A stretch of DNA of 64,000 bases from CAVWSM01 sp963799425 (GTDB lineage Bacteria; Actinomycetota; Actinomycetes; Jiangellales; Jiangellaceae). The stretch is taken from assembly GCA_963799425.1 (NCBI GenBank), contig CAWCXA010000009.1, forward strand, positions 130,223 to 194,222, given 5' to 3'. The notes beneath the pieces were generated by a model. The model had not been told where the DNA came from and did no database searches. It worked only from the letters and a program-made list of their open reading frames with translations. The position numbers and the translations under genes were made by a program. Positions 33,220 to 41,314 of the stretch are shown here, piece by piece (position 1 is the stretch's first letter; every line of letters starts with the position of its first letter).

Positions 33220-33355
33220 TTGCCTTGCAGGGGCGGAGTTGTTGCTCTGAGGCGACTCGTGCGGCAATCCACAGGCTCTGGCTGAGGCGAGGGAACGTCC
33301 ACAGTTTGTCTCCAACGCGAGGCCGACGCTTGCCGGCTCGACCATCCTCCCTGGC

Positions 33356-34324
33356 ATGGATGGGGTACTCACTGGACTGGCCGCGCGCCAGGGTGGCGCA
33401 TTCCTGCGTCGGCAAGCCTTGGAGTGCGGCTACAGCGACGACGAGATCAAGCGCCTGTTGCGAGCGCGGGTCTGGGTGCGCGTACGACGAGGAGCGTACG
33501 TCGAGGCGTCCCTCTGGGATTCCCTCGATCCCGCCGGGCAGCATCTAATGCGTGTGCACGCCGTCACGGCCGTGCTCACTGAGCCCGCCGTTGTCAGCCA
33601 CGTCTCGGCTGCGATCGCTCGCGGGTGGCCTGTGTGGGGCAGCGACCTGCGGCGCGTGCACGTGACACGGCCGGACCTGCATTCAGCGCGGATCGAAGGC
33701 GATGTTGTTCATCACGCCGCACGCCTTCGCGACGACGAGGTGGAGTTGTTGCCATCGGGGTTGTTGGTCACGGCCGATGCTCGGACGGTGATCGATGTGG
33801 CCCGGCGCGACGGCTTCGAACCCGGCGTTGTGACTGCAGACGCGGCCTTGCACCGTGGACTGTCCGCCGACCACCTCAAGGCTGCGCTCGAGCGCCAGCG
33901 TGATTGGGCGGGGTCTGTCGTCGCCGGGCGGGTGGTGGGCTTCGCCGACGGTCGCGCAGAGTCGGTCGGGGAATCCCGGATGCGGGTTGCGTTCGCCGAG
34001 GCTGGTTTACCGGCGCCTGAGCTCCAGCTCGAGTTCGTCGACGAGCGGGGAGTCGTCTGGGCGCGGGTGGACGCCGCATTCGAGGAGGAGCGGACGCTGG
34101 TGGAGTTCGACGGCAAGGTCAAGTACAAGGTTCCCGAAGGCGCGACCAAGGAGGAGGCGACAGAGATCCTGTGGCGGGAGAAACTGCGCCAGGACGAGCT
34201 GTCGGACCTCGACTGGGAGCTGACTAGAGTCATCTGGCGCGACCTGAGCCCGCGGTACCGGCCGCAGATGATCGCGCGGGTGCGCAGCCGATTTCGTCGA
34301 GGACGTGGTGGTTCGGCGGCCTGA
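33356..34324 (+). CDS. AbiEi-antitoxin-like / DUF559 (Vsr-like nuclease) protein
   Basis: 322-residue protein. The N-terminal about 70 residues resemble the AbiEi antitoxin winged helix (GAFLRRQALECGYSDDEIKRLLRARVWVRVRRGAYV as a region). The middle is the AbiEi-like core (HVSAAIARGWPVWG, VHVTRPDL, ADARTVIDVAR). The C-terminus looks like a DUF559/Vsr-type restriction-endonuclease fold: LQLEFVDERGVVWARVDAAF and TLVEFDGKVKY, with an E/D...E.D.K pattern, and REKLRQDELSDLDWELTRVIW. No AbiEii toxin gene is adjacent. The gene is alone between perfect inverted repeats. Such solitary proteins are common in actinobacteria; the role is unproven. Confidence 0.8.
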   Translation: MDGVLTGLAARQGGAFLRRQALECGYSDDEIKRLLRARVWVRVRRGAYVEASLWDSLDPAGQHLMRVHAVTAVLTEPAVVSHVSAAIARGWPVWGSDLRRVHVTRPDLHSARIEGDVVHHAARLRDDEVELLPSGLLVTADARTVIDVARRDGFEPGVVTADAALHRGLSADHLKAALERQRDWAGSVVAGRVVGFADGRAESVGESRMRVAFAEAGLPAPELQLEFVDERGVVWARVDAAFEEERTLVEFDGKVKYKVPEGATKEEATEILWREKLRQDELSDLDWELTRVIWRDLSPRYRPQMIARVRSRFRRGRGGSAA

Positions 34325-34347
34325 TCGCGCTTGCCCTCACCAGGCAT

Positions 34348-34412
34348 CTGGGGGGAGTGCATGGCTCACGGGCCTTGCCCTCCCCCCAGAAGCATGGGTT
34401 CCGTGATCATTG
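34348..34412 (-). repeat. Right end of inverted-repeat cassette: hairpin plus 21-bp terminal repeat
   Basis: Bases 34392-34412 are the exact reverse complement of 33155-33175. Inside it, 34348-34366 and 34371-34389 form a hairpin with a G6/C6 core (CTGGGGGG / CCCCCCAG) and about two internal mismatches. The stop codon of the convergent S9 peptidase gene (34407-34409) lies within the terminal repeat. Confidence 0.85.
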
Positions 34413-36569
34413 TCCCGCGAGCCCCAGCGCTTCCCGGAGGAAGTCGACCTCCAGCAGCAGCAGGTTCTCTGCGACGACCTCCTGAGGCGTCATGTGCGTC
34501 ACCCCTGACAGCGGAAGCACGCGATGCGGTCGTCCGGCTTCGAGCAGCGCCTGGGACATTCGCAGCGTGTGCGCCGCCACGACGTTGTCATCGGCGAGGC
34601 CGTGGATGAACAGCAGCGGACGGGTCAGCTCGGGTGCATCGGCGATGAGCGAGCAGTGCTGGTAGGTCTCGGGGTGCTCGTCTGGATGACCCAGGTAGCG
34701 CTCCGTGTAGTGCGTGTCGTAGAGGCGCCAGTCGGTCACCGGTGCACCGGCAATCGCGGCGTGGAAGACGTCGGGACGGCGCAGCACGGCGAGCGCTGAC
34801 AGATAACCGCCGAACGACCAGCCGCGCATGGCTACCCGCGAGAGGTCGAGGTCCGGGCACTCCACGGCCGCTGCTTCGAGTGCGGTCACCTGATCGTCGA
34901 GCACCGGAGTTGCAACGTCGCCGGCGATCGCGCGCTCCCACGAAGTGCCGCGACCTGGCGTGCCGCGTCCGTCCGCCAAGACAACAGCAAAGCCTTGGTC
35001 AGCAAGCCACTGCGGCTCCAGGAACGCCGCGCTCGACGCGGTGACGCGCTGGCCGTGCGGACCGCCATACGGAGCCATGAGTACGGGCAGCTGCGCCGAA
35101 CCGGCGATGTGGTCGCGCGGCAGCACCAACGCGTACCGGATCTGCAGCTCGCCCGCGCGCAGGATGCTCACGCTCGGCAGGAAGCCCGGGTCAGCCGCGT
35201 ACGACGCAAGGCGCCCGACCTCGTTGCCGTCGCGGAGCAACCGCACCGTCGCACCATGAGTGTCGAGCGACCTGGAGACGAGCACGGTCGTGCCGCCGCT
35301 GCTGCGTGCGGTGTGCACACCTGGTGTCGTGCTGACGGGCGTCAGTGACGCACCAGACGTGTACGAGGCGGAGCCGTGGTAGGCCGGGCTCACTCGCACC
35401 ACGTCGATCTCGCTGGGCTCGGTCGACACGGCGAGCAGGATGCCATCGTCATCAACGCCGAGCACGGAGCGCACCTGCAACCCGACTGGGCTCACCGGCA
35501 CCCCGTTGACGGCCACCCGGCGGGTGTCGTCGTCCTCAACGGTCGTGACGATCGCGCCACTCGGCAGGCGCGAGGGCGTGCCCGGCACCAGCTCGACCCA
35601 CGCGTCATCCGACTGCTCACTAACCAGCTGCGTGGTGGCGTCGAGCATCGAGACGGCCAACACCTGGGACTGGCGCTGATCACGGCTCTGGACTTGCAGC
35701 AATGGCACACCGTGCCTGCTCCACGTGACCACAGCGAGGTACGGGAACGCAGCATGGTCCCACTGCACCTCCTGGCGTGAGCCGTCGAGCTGGATGTGCC
35801 ACAGCGACACGTCGGCGTTGGCGGTGCCGGCGGCCGGGTAGCGCTGCGCGATCGGTTGGCGCTCGGGGTGCGCGGGGTCGGCGATGTGCCAGACCGCAAC
35901 GGGCGACTCGTCGTACCGCTCGACCAGGAGCGACTCGCCGTTCGGCGCCCACCAGAAGCCGCGAGTGCGGTCCATCTCCTCGGCAGCAATGAACTCCGCG
36001 AGTCCCCACACCACGGTGTCGCCCTCGGCCGGCGTCAAGGTGCGGTCGTCGGTGCCGTCGACGCCGATGACGCGCAATGAGCCGCCCGACGCGTATGCCA
36101 CAAGCCGCCCGGTCGGGTCGACCTGCGGGTCGACGGCGTTGCCCACGGTCGGCAATGAGTGCGCTCCACCGCCGAGCAGATCAGCTAGCCAGACTCGTCC
36201 CGACAGGCTGAACGACGCGACGCGGTGCTCCCGGTCATTGGCGAAGCCGACGATCCCCGCCGCCTGCTCGCGTGCGCGCTCCCGCCGAGCGCGCTCTTCG
36301 ACGCTCAGCTCCTCGTCGCCGTCGAGCAGCCGAGCCGGATCGGCAACCAGCCGCTCCACTCCGGTCTCCAGGTCGAAGACCCACAGCGCGTTGGCGCGGT
36401 CGTACGGCCCGTCGCTGCGCAAGAAGGTCACACGCGAGCCGTCGGGCGCGACGGCGAACGATCGGGGCTCACCCAGCGTGAAGCGGGCGGTACGCGCCCG
36501 CAGCCGCGGAAAGCTCAGCTCGGATTGGGCGGGCACAACCTCGGTGGTCTCTTCGGTCACGATCGCCAT
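34407..36569 (-). CDS. S9 family peptidase (prolyl oligopeptidase / DPP IV type)
   Basis: 720-residue two-domain serine peptidase. Residues about 30-470 form a beta-propeller with repeated short blocks (FAVAPDGSRVTFLRSDG, GFWWAPNGESLLVERYDESPV). The C-terminal alpha/beta hydrolase domain carries the nucleophile in MRGWSFGGYLSAL, Asp in FIHGLADDNVV and His in SGVTHMTPQE. There is no signal peptide, so it is cytoplasmic and suited to degrading the peptides that the neighbouring Opp system imports. The stop codon TGA lies inside the right inverted repeat of the adjacent cassette, so the last codons may have been set by the insertion. Confidence 0.94.
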   Translation of the reverse strand: MAIVTEETTEVVPAQSELSFPRLRARTARFTLGEPRSFAVAPDGSRVTFLRSDGPYDRANALWVFDLETGVERLVADPARLLDGDEELSVEERARRERAREQAAGIVGFANDREHRVASFSLSGRVWLADLLGGGAHSLPTVGNAVDPQVDPTGRLVAYASGGSLRVIGVDGTDDRTLTPAEGDTVVWGLAEFIAAEEMDRTRGFWWAPNGESLLVERYDESPVAVWHIADPAHPERQPIAQRYPAAGTANADVSLWHIQLDGSRQEVQWDHAAFPYLAVVTWSRHGVPLLQVQSRDQRQSQVLAVSMLDATTQLVSEQSDDAWVELVPGTPSRLPSGAIVTTVEDDDTRRVAVNGVPVSPVGLQVRSVLGVDDDGILLAVSTEPSEIDVVRVSPAYHGSASYTSGASLTPVSTTPGVHTARSSGGTTVLVSRSLDTHGATVRLLRDGNEVGRLASYAADPGFLPSVSILRAGELQIRYALVLPRDHIAGSAQLPVLMAPYGGPHGQRVTASSAAFLEPQWLADQGFAVVLADGRGTPGRGTSWERAIAGDVATPVLDDQVTALEAAAVECPDLDLSRVAMRGWSFGGYLSALAVLRRPDVFHAAIAGAPVTDWRLYDTHYTERYLGHPDEHPETYQHCSLIADAPELTRPLLFIHGLADDNVVAAHTLRMSQALLEAGRPHRVLPLSGVTHMTPQEVVAENLLLLEVDFLREALGLAGQ

Positions 36570-36632
36570 CCTTGCAGCCGCACCCAGACCGCCACGCCCG
36601 ATCCGTCAGCGCTACGCCCTAGCCTTGGGCGC

Positions 36633-37568
36633 ATGTCTGCTCAGTCCCCGGGCGAGTTTCCGAACCGCCGGCTGCTTCTCGTCCACGCGCATCCCGACGA
36701 CGAGACGATCAGCAACGGCGCCACGATGGCCCGGTACGTCGCCGAGGGTGCACACGTCACGCTCATCACCTGCACGCGCGGGGAGGAGGGCGAGGTGCTC
36801 GTGCCCGACCTCGCGCACCTCGCGTCCGACCGCGATGACACGCTCGGCGACCAGCGCGTGACCGAGCTCTCGGCGGCGATGGCGGCGCTCGGCGTCACCG
36901 ACCATCGGTTCCTCGGTGGCGCGGGGCGCTATCGGGACACCGGCATGGTGTGGACGGAGGATCGCCAGGCCGCGGCTGTGCCACCGCAGCCGCGCGATGA
37001 CACGTTCTGGCGAGCGGACCTGCGGGAGGCGGCCACCTACCTCGTGGCAGTGCTACGCGAGGTGCGCCCGCAGGTGGTGATTGCCTACGACGACTTCGGC
37101 CAGTACGGCCACCCCGACCACGTGCAGGCTCACCGCGTCGCGACCTACGCGATCGCACTCGCCGCGGCACCCTCGTACCGCGTCGACCTCGGGCCGGGCT
37201 GGGATGTGCCGAAGGTCTATTGGACCGCCATGCCCAAGTCAGCAATCGCGCAAGGCATAGAGCTGGCCAAGGCTGCCGGCACCGACTTCTTCGGCATCGA
37301 AAGCCCCGACGACTTTCCGATGGTCGTGCCAGACGAGCAGGTGACCGCGCGCATCGACGGCAGCGCATTCGCCCCTGCCAAGAAGGCGGCGATGCTCGCG
37401 CATGCCACGCAGATCACGCCCGACGGACCGTTCTTCGCAATGGAGGAGGTCGCGGGTGCCAACACCTTCCTCGGGCTCGAGTGCTACCGGCTCGTCAAGG
37501 GCGCGCCCGGGCCAGTCGGCGAGGATGGCTTCGAAGAGGATCTGTTCGCCGGCGTGGTCGGTGCCTAG
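36633..37568 (+). CDS. mshB: Mycothiol biosynthesis deacetylase MshB
   Basis: 311-residue zinc-dependent GlcNAc-Ins deacetylase, the second committed step of mycothiol synthesis. The metal site is visible as LLVHAHPDDETISNG (the AHPDD motif) and GQYGHPDHVQAHR. The intermediate block ITCTRGEEGEVLVPDLAHLASDR is characteristic of MshB rather than the bacillithiol or PIG-L relatives. ATG 36633 begins right before the first strand. Its stop overlaps the start of a small membrane-protein gene, as in mycobacteria. Confidence 0.95.
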   Translation: MSAQSPGEFPNRRLLLVHAHPDDETISNGATMARYVAEGAHVTLITCTRGEEGEVLVPDLAHLASDRDDTLGDQRVTELSAAMAALGVTDHRFLGGAGRYRDTGMVWTEDRQAAAVPPQPRDDTFWRADLREAATYLVAVLREVRPQVVIAYDDFGQYGHPDHVQAHRVATYAIALAAAPSYRVDLGPGWDVPKVYWTAMPKSAIAQGIELAKAAGTDFFGIESPDDFPMVVPDEQVTARIDGSAFAPAKKAAMLAHATQITPDGPFFAMEEVAGANTFLGLECYRLVKGAPGPVGEDGFEEDLFAGVVGA

Positions 37569-37956
37569 ACAGCTGGCGCCCGGCTTGGCCATTGCGGCGC
37601 TGGTTCCGATCGCGGTGATTACCGGCATCGCGGGCGTCTTTCTGCACCGAGCGGCCATTCATGTCGGGAGTGTCAGGATTCCGTACGGTTTAGTGCTTGC
37701 GCTCTTTTCGACCGTGGTCCTCGCGGTGCTGGTCCGCGCCGTCACCCCGCGCCGGCTCGGAGCCGGGCTCGCGCTCGTTGCATGGCTGTTGGCTGTGATT
37801 CCTTTCACCGCCAAGCGACCCGAGGGCGACCTGTTGATTGCCTCGGGAGCAGCGGGGCTGGTCTTCCTCTTCGGTGGGGTGATCGTGATGAGCATCTCAT
37901 TTGGCCTCCCAACTTCGACGAATCGCAACCGAGAGCTTGGCCAGCGCGTCCACTAA
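37561..37956 (+). CDS. Small integral membrane protein downstream of mshB
   Basis: 131 residues with four hydrophobic helices: APGLAIAALVPIAVITGIAGV, YGLVLALFSTVVLAVLV, GAGLALVAWLLAVIPF and LLIASGAAGLVFLFGGVIVM. It starts at GTG 37561, overlapping the mshB stop by 8 bases, so it is translationally coupled. A membrane-protein gene in this position (Rv1171 next to Rv1170 in M. tuberculosis, from memory) is conserved; the role is unknown and a direct part in mycothiol synthesis is not established. Confidence 0.8.
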   Translation: MPRQLAPGLAIAALVPIAVITGIAGVFLHRAAIHVGSVRIPYGLVLALFSTVVLAVLVRAVTPRRLGAGLALVAWLLAVIPFTAKRPEGDLLIASGAAGLVFLFGGVIVMSISFGLPTSTNRNRELGQRVH

Positions 37957-38016
37957 CATGGCAGGGCCGCCGGCCAAGAGGCGGCCATCATGTGTTATCG
38001 ACCCGAGAGAAGCCCC

Positions 38017-39837
38017 GTGTCCGACGAGACCAGGCACTCCCTTGCCTCGCCCGAGCCGGTTGATCGCCCCGCTGACGAGCCGGCGACGACCGAGATCGTG
38101 ATCGAAGCGTCGCCCGAGGGCGAGGCACCGACGACCCGTCGCTTCGACCGACGCAAGCTGGCACTCATCGCCGGAGGCGGTGTCGCCACCGTCGCGGTGC
38201 TCTACGGCGCGGCCTACGCGGCCGTCGGCGGCGAGGTCCCGAGCGACACGTCCGTGCTCGGAGTCGAGATCGGCGGGATGAGCCAGTCCGAAGCCGAGGC
38301 GGCACTCACTGACGGCCTGGCTGAGCGCATCGCCACGCCGATCTCACTCTCGCCCTCCGAGGGCGAGGAGCCGGTACCTCTCGACCCCGCGACCAGCGGC
38401 CTCGGCGTCGACGTCGCGGCCACGGTCGACCAGGTCGACGGCGGCGCCAGCCCGGCCGATCTCTGGCGCGGGCTCTTCGGTGGCGGCGAGGTCGACCCCG
38501 TCTACTCCGTCGACAAGGACCAGCTCGCCGTGTCCCTGCAGCAGGTTGCCGGCACGGTCAACCGCGAGCCCGTTGACGGCGGTGTCACCTTTGACGCCGG
38601 CCAGGCGGTTGCCGTCCCCGCCCAGCTGGGCCGCACCCTCGACGTACAGGCCGCGGCAGAAGCCATCGGCGACTCCTTCCTCCGGACGACCGACCCGGTC
38701 GGGCTTCCGTTCGAGGAGACCGTGCCGACCATCGACCAGGCCGACGTGGACAAGGCGATGGCGGAGTTTGCCCAGCCGGCCATGTCAGGTCCGGTGACCG
38801 TCGTCGCCGGCAACCAGCAGGCGGTGCTCAACCCAACGCTGCTTGGGTCCGTACTCATCATGAGCTCCACGCCCGAGGGGACTCTGGCGCCACAGCTCGA
38901 CGGCGAGCGGCTGCTCACCGAGGGCGAGGAGGCCCTGGGCGCCATCGAGAGCGGCGCCAAGGACGCGAGCGTGCGCATCGAGAACGGCGCCCCCGTGGTC
39001 GTGCCGGGTCAGGCGGGTCAAGGCGTGTCCGCCACCGACCTGTCCGCGGCGGTCCTCGCCGCGCTGCCCTTGAGCGGTGACCAGCGCGTCGCCAACGTTC
39101 CGCTGTCCACGGTGGAGCCCGAGATCACGACCGAGGAGGCGGCCAACCTCGGCGTCGCCTCGGTGATCAGTGAGACGACGACGCGGTTCCCGCACTCCGA
39201 CTACCGCAACACCAACATCGGGCTTGCGGCGCAGAAGATCGACAACACGTTTATCGCCCCAGGCGAGACGTTCAGCCTCAACGGCATCGTCGGCGAACGC
39301 ACCGCCGCGACGGGTTTCGTCCCCGGCTGGACGATCCAGGGCGGAGTCTTCAAGAAGGACTACGGCGGCGGTGTCTCGCAGATCGCCACGACGACCTTCA
39401 ACGCGGCCTACAAGGCCGGCATGGAAGACATCGAGCACAAGCCGCACAGCCTCTACTTCTCCCGCTACCCGCTGGGCGTCGAGGCGACGGTCAACTGGGG
39501 CTCGCTGGACATGCGGTGGAAAAACGACACCCCGTACGGCGTCGTGGTCGATACCAGCTTCTCGCCGAGCTCGTCTGGCAGTCAGGGCAGCATCACGGTG
39601 CGCATCTGGAGCACGAAGTACTGGGACACCAACATCTCGGTGTCCGACCGCTACGCGCACAAGGCCTACGGCACCAGGTACGACACCAGCCCCAACTGCG
39701 AGTCGCAGGAGGGCCAGGACGGCTTCCAGGTCGACGTGACGCGCACCCGCACCTCGCCGCAGGGCACGGTCACTGACAAGGACCACGTGGTCTACAACGC
39801 TGGCACGCACATCATCTGCGGCGCTCCGCCGGCGTAG
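38017..39837 (+). CDS. VanW-family cell-envelope protein with peptidoglycan-binding-like repeats
   Basis: 606 residues. A cytoplasmic tail of about 40 residues precedes one membrane anchor (KLALIAGGGVATVAVLYGAAYAAVGG as a region). Two PG_binding_4-like segments follow (VLGVEIGGMSQSEAEAALTD, and PTIDQADVDKAMAEF to LLTEGEEALGAIESG). The C-terminal VanW domain has RFPHSDYRNTNIGLAAQKI, FIAPGETFSLNGIVGERT, KDYGGGVSQIATTTFNAAY and a final Cys pair. Topology is a single-pass protein facing outside. VanW domains are linked to peptidoglycan, though activity is unknown. GTG 38017 is preferred over the extended frame from 37990. Confidence 0.9.
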   Translation: MSDETRHSLASPEPVDRPADEPATTEIVIEASPEGEAPTTRRFDRRKLALIAGGGVATVAVLYGAAYAAVGGEVPSDTSVLGVEIGGMSQSEAEAALTDGLAERIATPISLSPSEGEEPVPLDPATSGLGVDVAATVDQVDGGASPADLWRGLFGGGEVDPVYSVDKDQLAVSLQQVAGTVNREPVDGGVTFDAGQAVAVPAQLGRTLDVQAAAEAIGDSFLRTTDPVGLPFEETVPTIDQADVDKAMAEFAQPAMSGPVTVVAGNQQAVLNPTLLGSVLIMSSTPEGTLAPQLDGERLLTEGEEALGAIESGAKDASVRIENGAPVVVPGQAGQGVSATDLSAAVLAALPLSGDQRVANVPLSTVEPEITTEEAANLGVASVISETTTRFPHSDYRNTNIGLAAQKIDNTFIAPGETFSLNGIVGERTAATGFVPGWTIQGGVFKKDYGGGVSQIATTTFNAAYKAGMEDIEHKPHSLYFSRYPLGVEATVNWGSLDMRWKNDTPYGVVVDTSFSPSSSGSQGSITVRIWSTKYWDTNISVSDRYAHKAYGTRYDTSPNCESQEGQDGFQVDVTRTRTSPQGTVTDKDHVVYNAGTHIICGAPPA

Positions 39838-39864
39838 CGTTGCGTCGAACGAGCGGCGCCCCGG

Positions 39865-40855
39865 TCAGGCGGCCGGAACACGGCGGTAGTGGTAGCGATG
39901 GTGCTCGATGATTCCCAGGGCCTCGTACATTGCAATCGCGGCGGCGTTCTCCGCAGCAACCTGCAAGTAGATCTGGGTGGCGCCCAAGGTCTGCCCCCAG
40001 GCGGCGAGTCCAGTCACCACAAGACGCCCGAGACCCTGACGCCGCACCGACTCCGCGACCTCGATCGCCGTGAGACCGAGCCATAGCGTGCCGTCTGCGG
40101 CCTCGGTGACCGCGCCGCGGCCGATCGCTTCCAGGTCGTTGCCGTTGACGACGCGAGCGAACCCGAGCCGTGCACTCGGCGCCTCGGACAGCACACGACG
40201 CCCCGCGGCCGGGACTGGCTTGCCACCGCGGTAGTGATAGCCGGCCAGCCACGTCTCGTCCGCCTCGCGGCGAACCTCGAACCCGCGACCATCGGGGCGG
40301 AAAGCATCGGCCACGGACTCCACGGGCGCGGTCATCACGAGGGTCTCGTTGTGCCGCTCCCAATCTCGGTTGGCCAGCAAGTGCATCGAGATCCCGCGTG
40401 AGCGGCGCCGGCAGCTGAAACTGCGCGGGCAGACCCCGCGCCGCATACCAGCTCTGCACCGCGGCAATCGCGTCATCGAGCGGGCGATCGGGTTGACCGA
40501 GTGGCAGGCAGGAGTTGGCCCGGCCGGTGAATCCGCCGCCGGCGCGCAGCAGCCAGTCACCGATCCGGCCGGTCTCGAGACCGACCCACGCCTGCGCGGC
40601 CGCCTCTTCCAGCAGGTGGACGTCCCGTCGCCGAACCGCCCGAGCTGGGATCACCTTGCCGGCGACCATGTCCGCCACACTGACCCTGACGACCTCGCCG
40701 TCGCTGCGGCGCACGGAGACACTCTCGTCGTCGGCCCAGACGAGAGTGCCGAGCAGGTCGGTCATCGACGGATCGCCCGGGCTGCCCCGCTCATCCGTAC
40801 CCAGCCGTCGACGGACCACGACCCGGCGGCCGACGTCATCGGGCGTGAGGGACAA
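39865..40855 (-). pseudogene. GNAT acetyltransferase with N-terminal SH3-like domain, frameshifted
   Basis: The gene reads as two overlapping frames. The first covers an SH3-like segment (VGRRVVVRRRLG, GTLVWADDESVSVRRSDGEV) and the start of the acetyltransferase region up to QFQLPAPLTRDLDAL. Near 40378-40383 the match jumps to the next frame: LLANRDWERHNETLVMTAPV, then GLTAIEVAESVRRQGLGRLV (acetyl-CoA pyrophosphate loop) and NAAAIAMYEALGIIEHHRYH. This equals one extra base (or loss of two). The domain order resembles Rv0428c-type acetyltransferases. It could be a pseudogene or a sequence error. The start at TTG 40855 or ATG 40765 is uncertain. Confidence 0.8.
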
Positions 40856-40857
40856 AT

Positions 40858-40872
40858 TGAAGGGACCCTTCA
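40858..40872. promoter_or_regulatory. 15-bp palindrome between GNAT and fdxA
   Basis: TGAAGGG-A-CCCTTCA is a perfect interrupted palindrome with a one-base centre, in the 119-bp divergent gap between the acetyltransferase gene and fdxA. It sits 3 bp ahead of the acetyltransferase start and about 100 bp ahead of fdxA. It is a candidate operator; no regulator gene is adjacent. Confidence 0.5.
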
Positions 40873-40974
40873 GTGACGTCGCGGGGGATACGTCGTGATA
40901 CTAGAGAGGAGCGCACCCGGCTCGCTCAAGGGCGACTGAGCCGGGCGGCGCACCGGGACCAGGAGGAGTTCGCT

Positions 40975-41301
40975 GTGACGTACACCATCGCCCAACCGTG
41001 TGTCGACCTCAAGGACCGGGCGTGCGTCGAGGAGTGTCCCGTCGACTGCATCTACGAGGGCGAGCGGATGCTCTACATCCACCCCGACGAGTGTGTCGAC
41101 TGCGGCGCGTGCGAGCCGGTCTGCCCGGTCGAGGCCATTTTCTACGAGGACGACGTTCCCGAGCAGTGGAAGGACTACACGCAGGCCAACGCTGAGTTCT
41201 TCGACGACCTCGGCTCGCCGGGCGGCGCCTCCAAGCTCGGCGTCGTCGACAAGGACCACCCGCTGATTGCTGCGCTGCCTCCGCAGCTGACTGAGACCTG
41301 A
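40975..41301 (+). CDS. fdxA: 7Fe-8S ferredoxin
   Basis: 108-residue ferredoxin with one 3Fe-4S and one 4Fe-4S cluster. Cysteines are seen in AQPCVDLKDRACVEECPVDC and CVDCGACEPVCPVEAIF; the Asp/Ala variation in the first motif fits the 3Fe site. The C-terminal extension (WKDYTQANAEFFDDLGSPGG) is typical of actinobacterial FdxA/FdxC. GTG 40975 follows AGGAGG at good spacing. It lies 13 bp before dapC, the same pair as Rv1177-Rv1178 in mycobacteria. Confidence 0.94.
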   Translation: MTYTIAQPCVDLKDRACVEECPVDCIYEGERMLYIHPDECVDCGACEPVCPVEAIFYEDDVPEQWKDYTQANAEFFDDLGSPGGASKLGVVDKDHPLIAALPPQLTET

Positions 41302-41314
41302 GCGGCCCTGCCTG

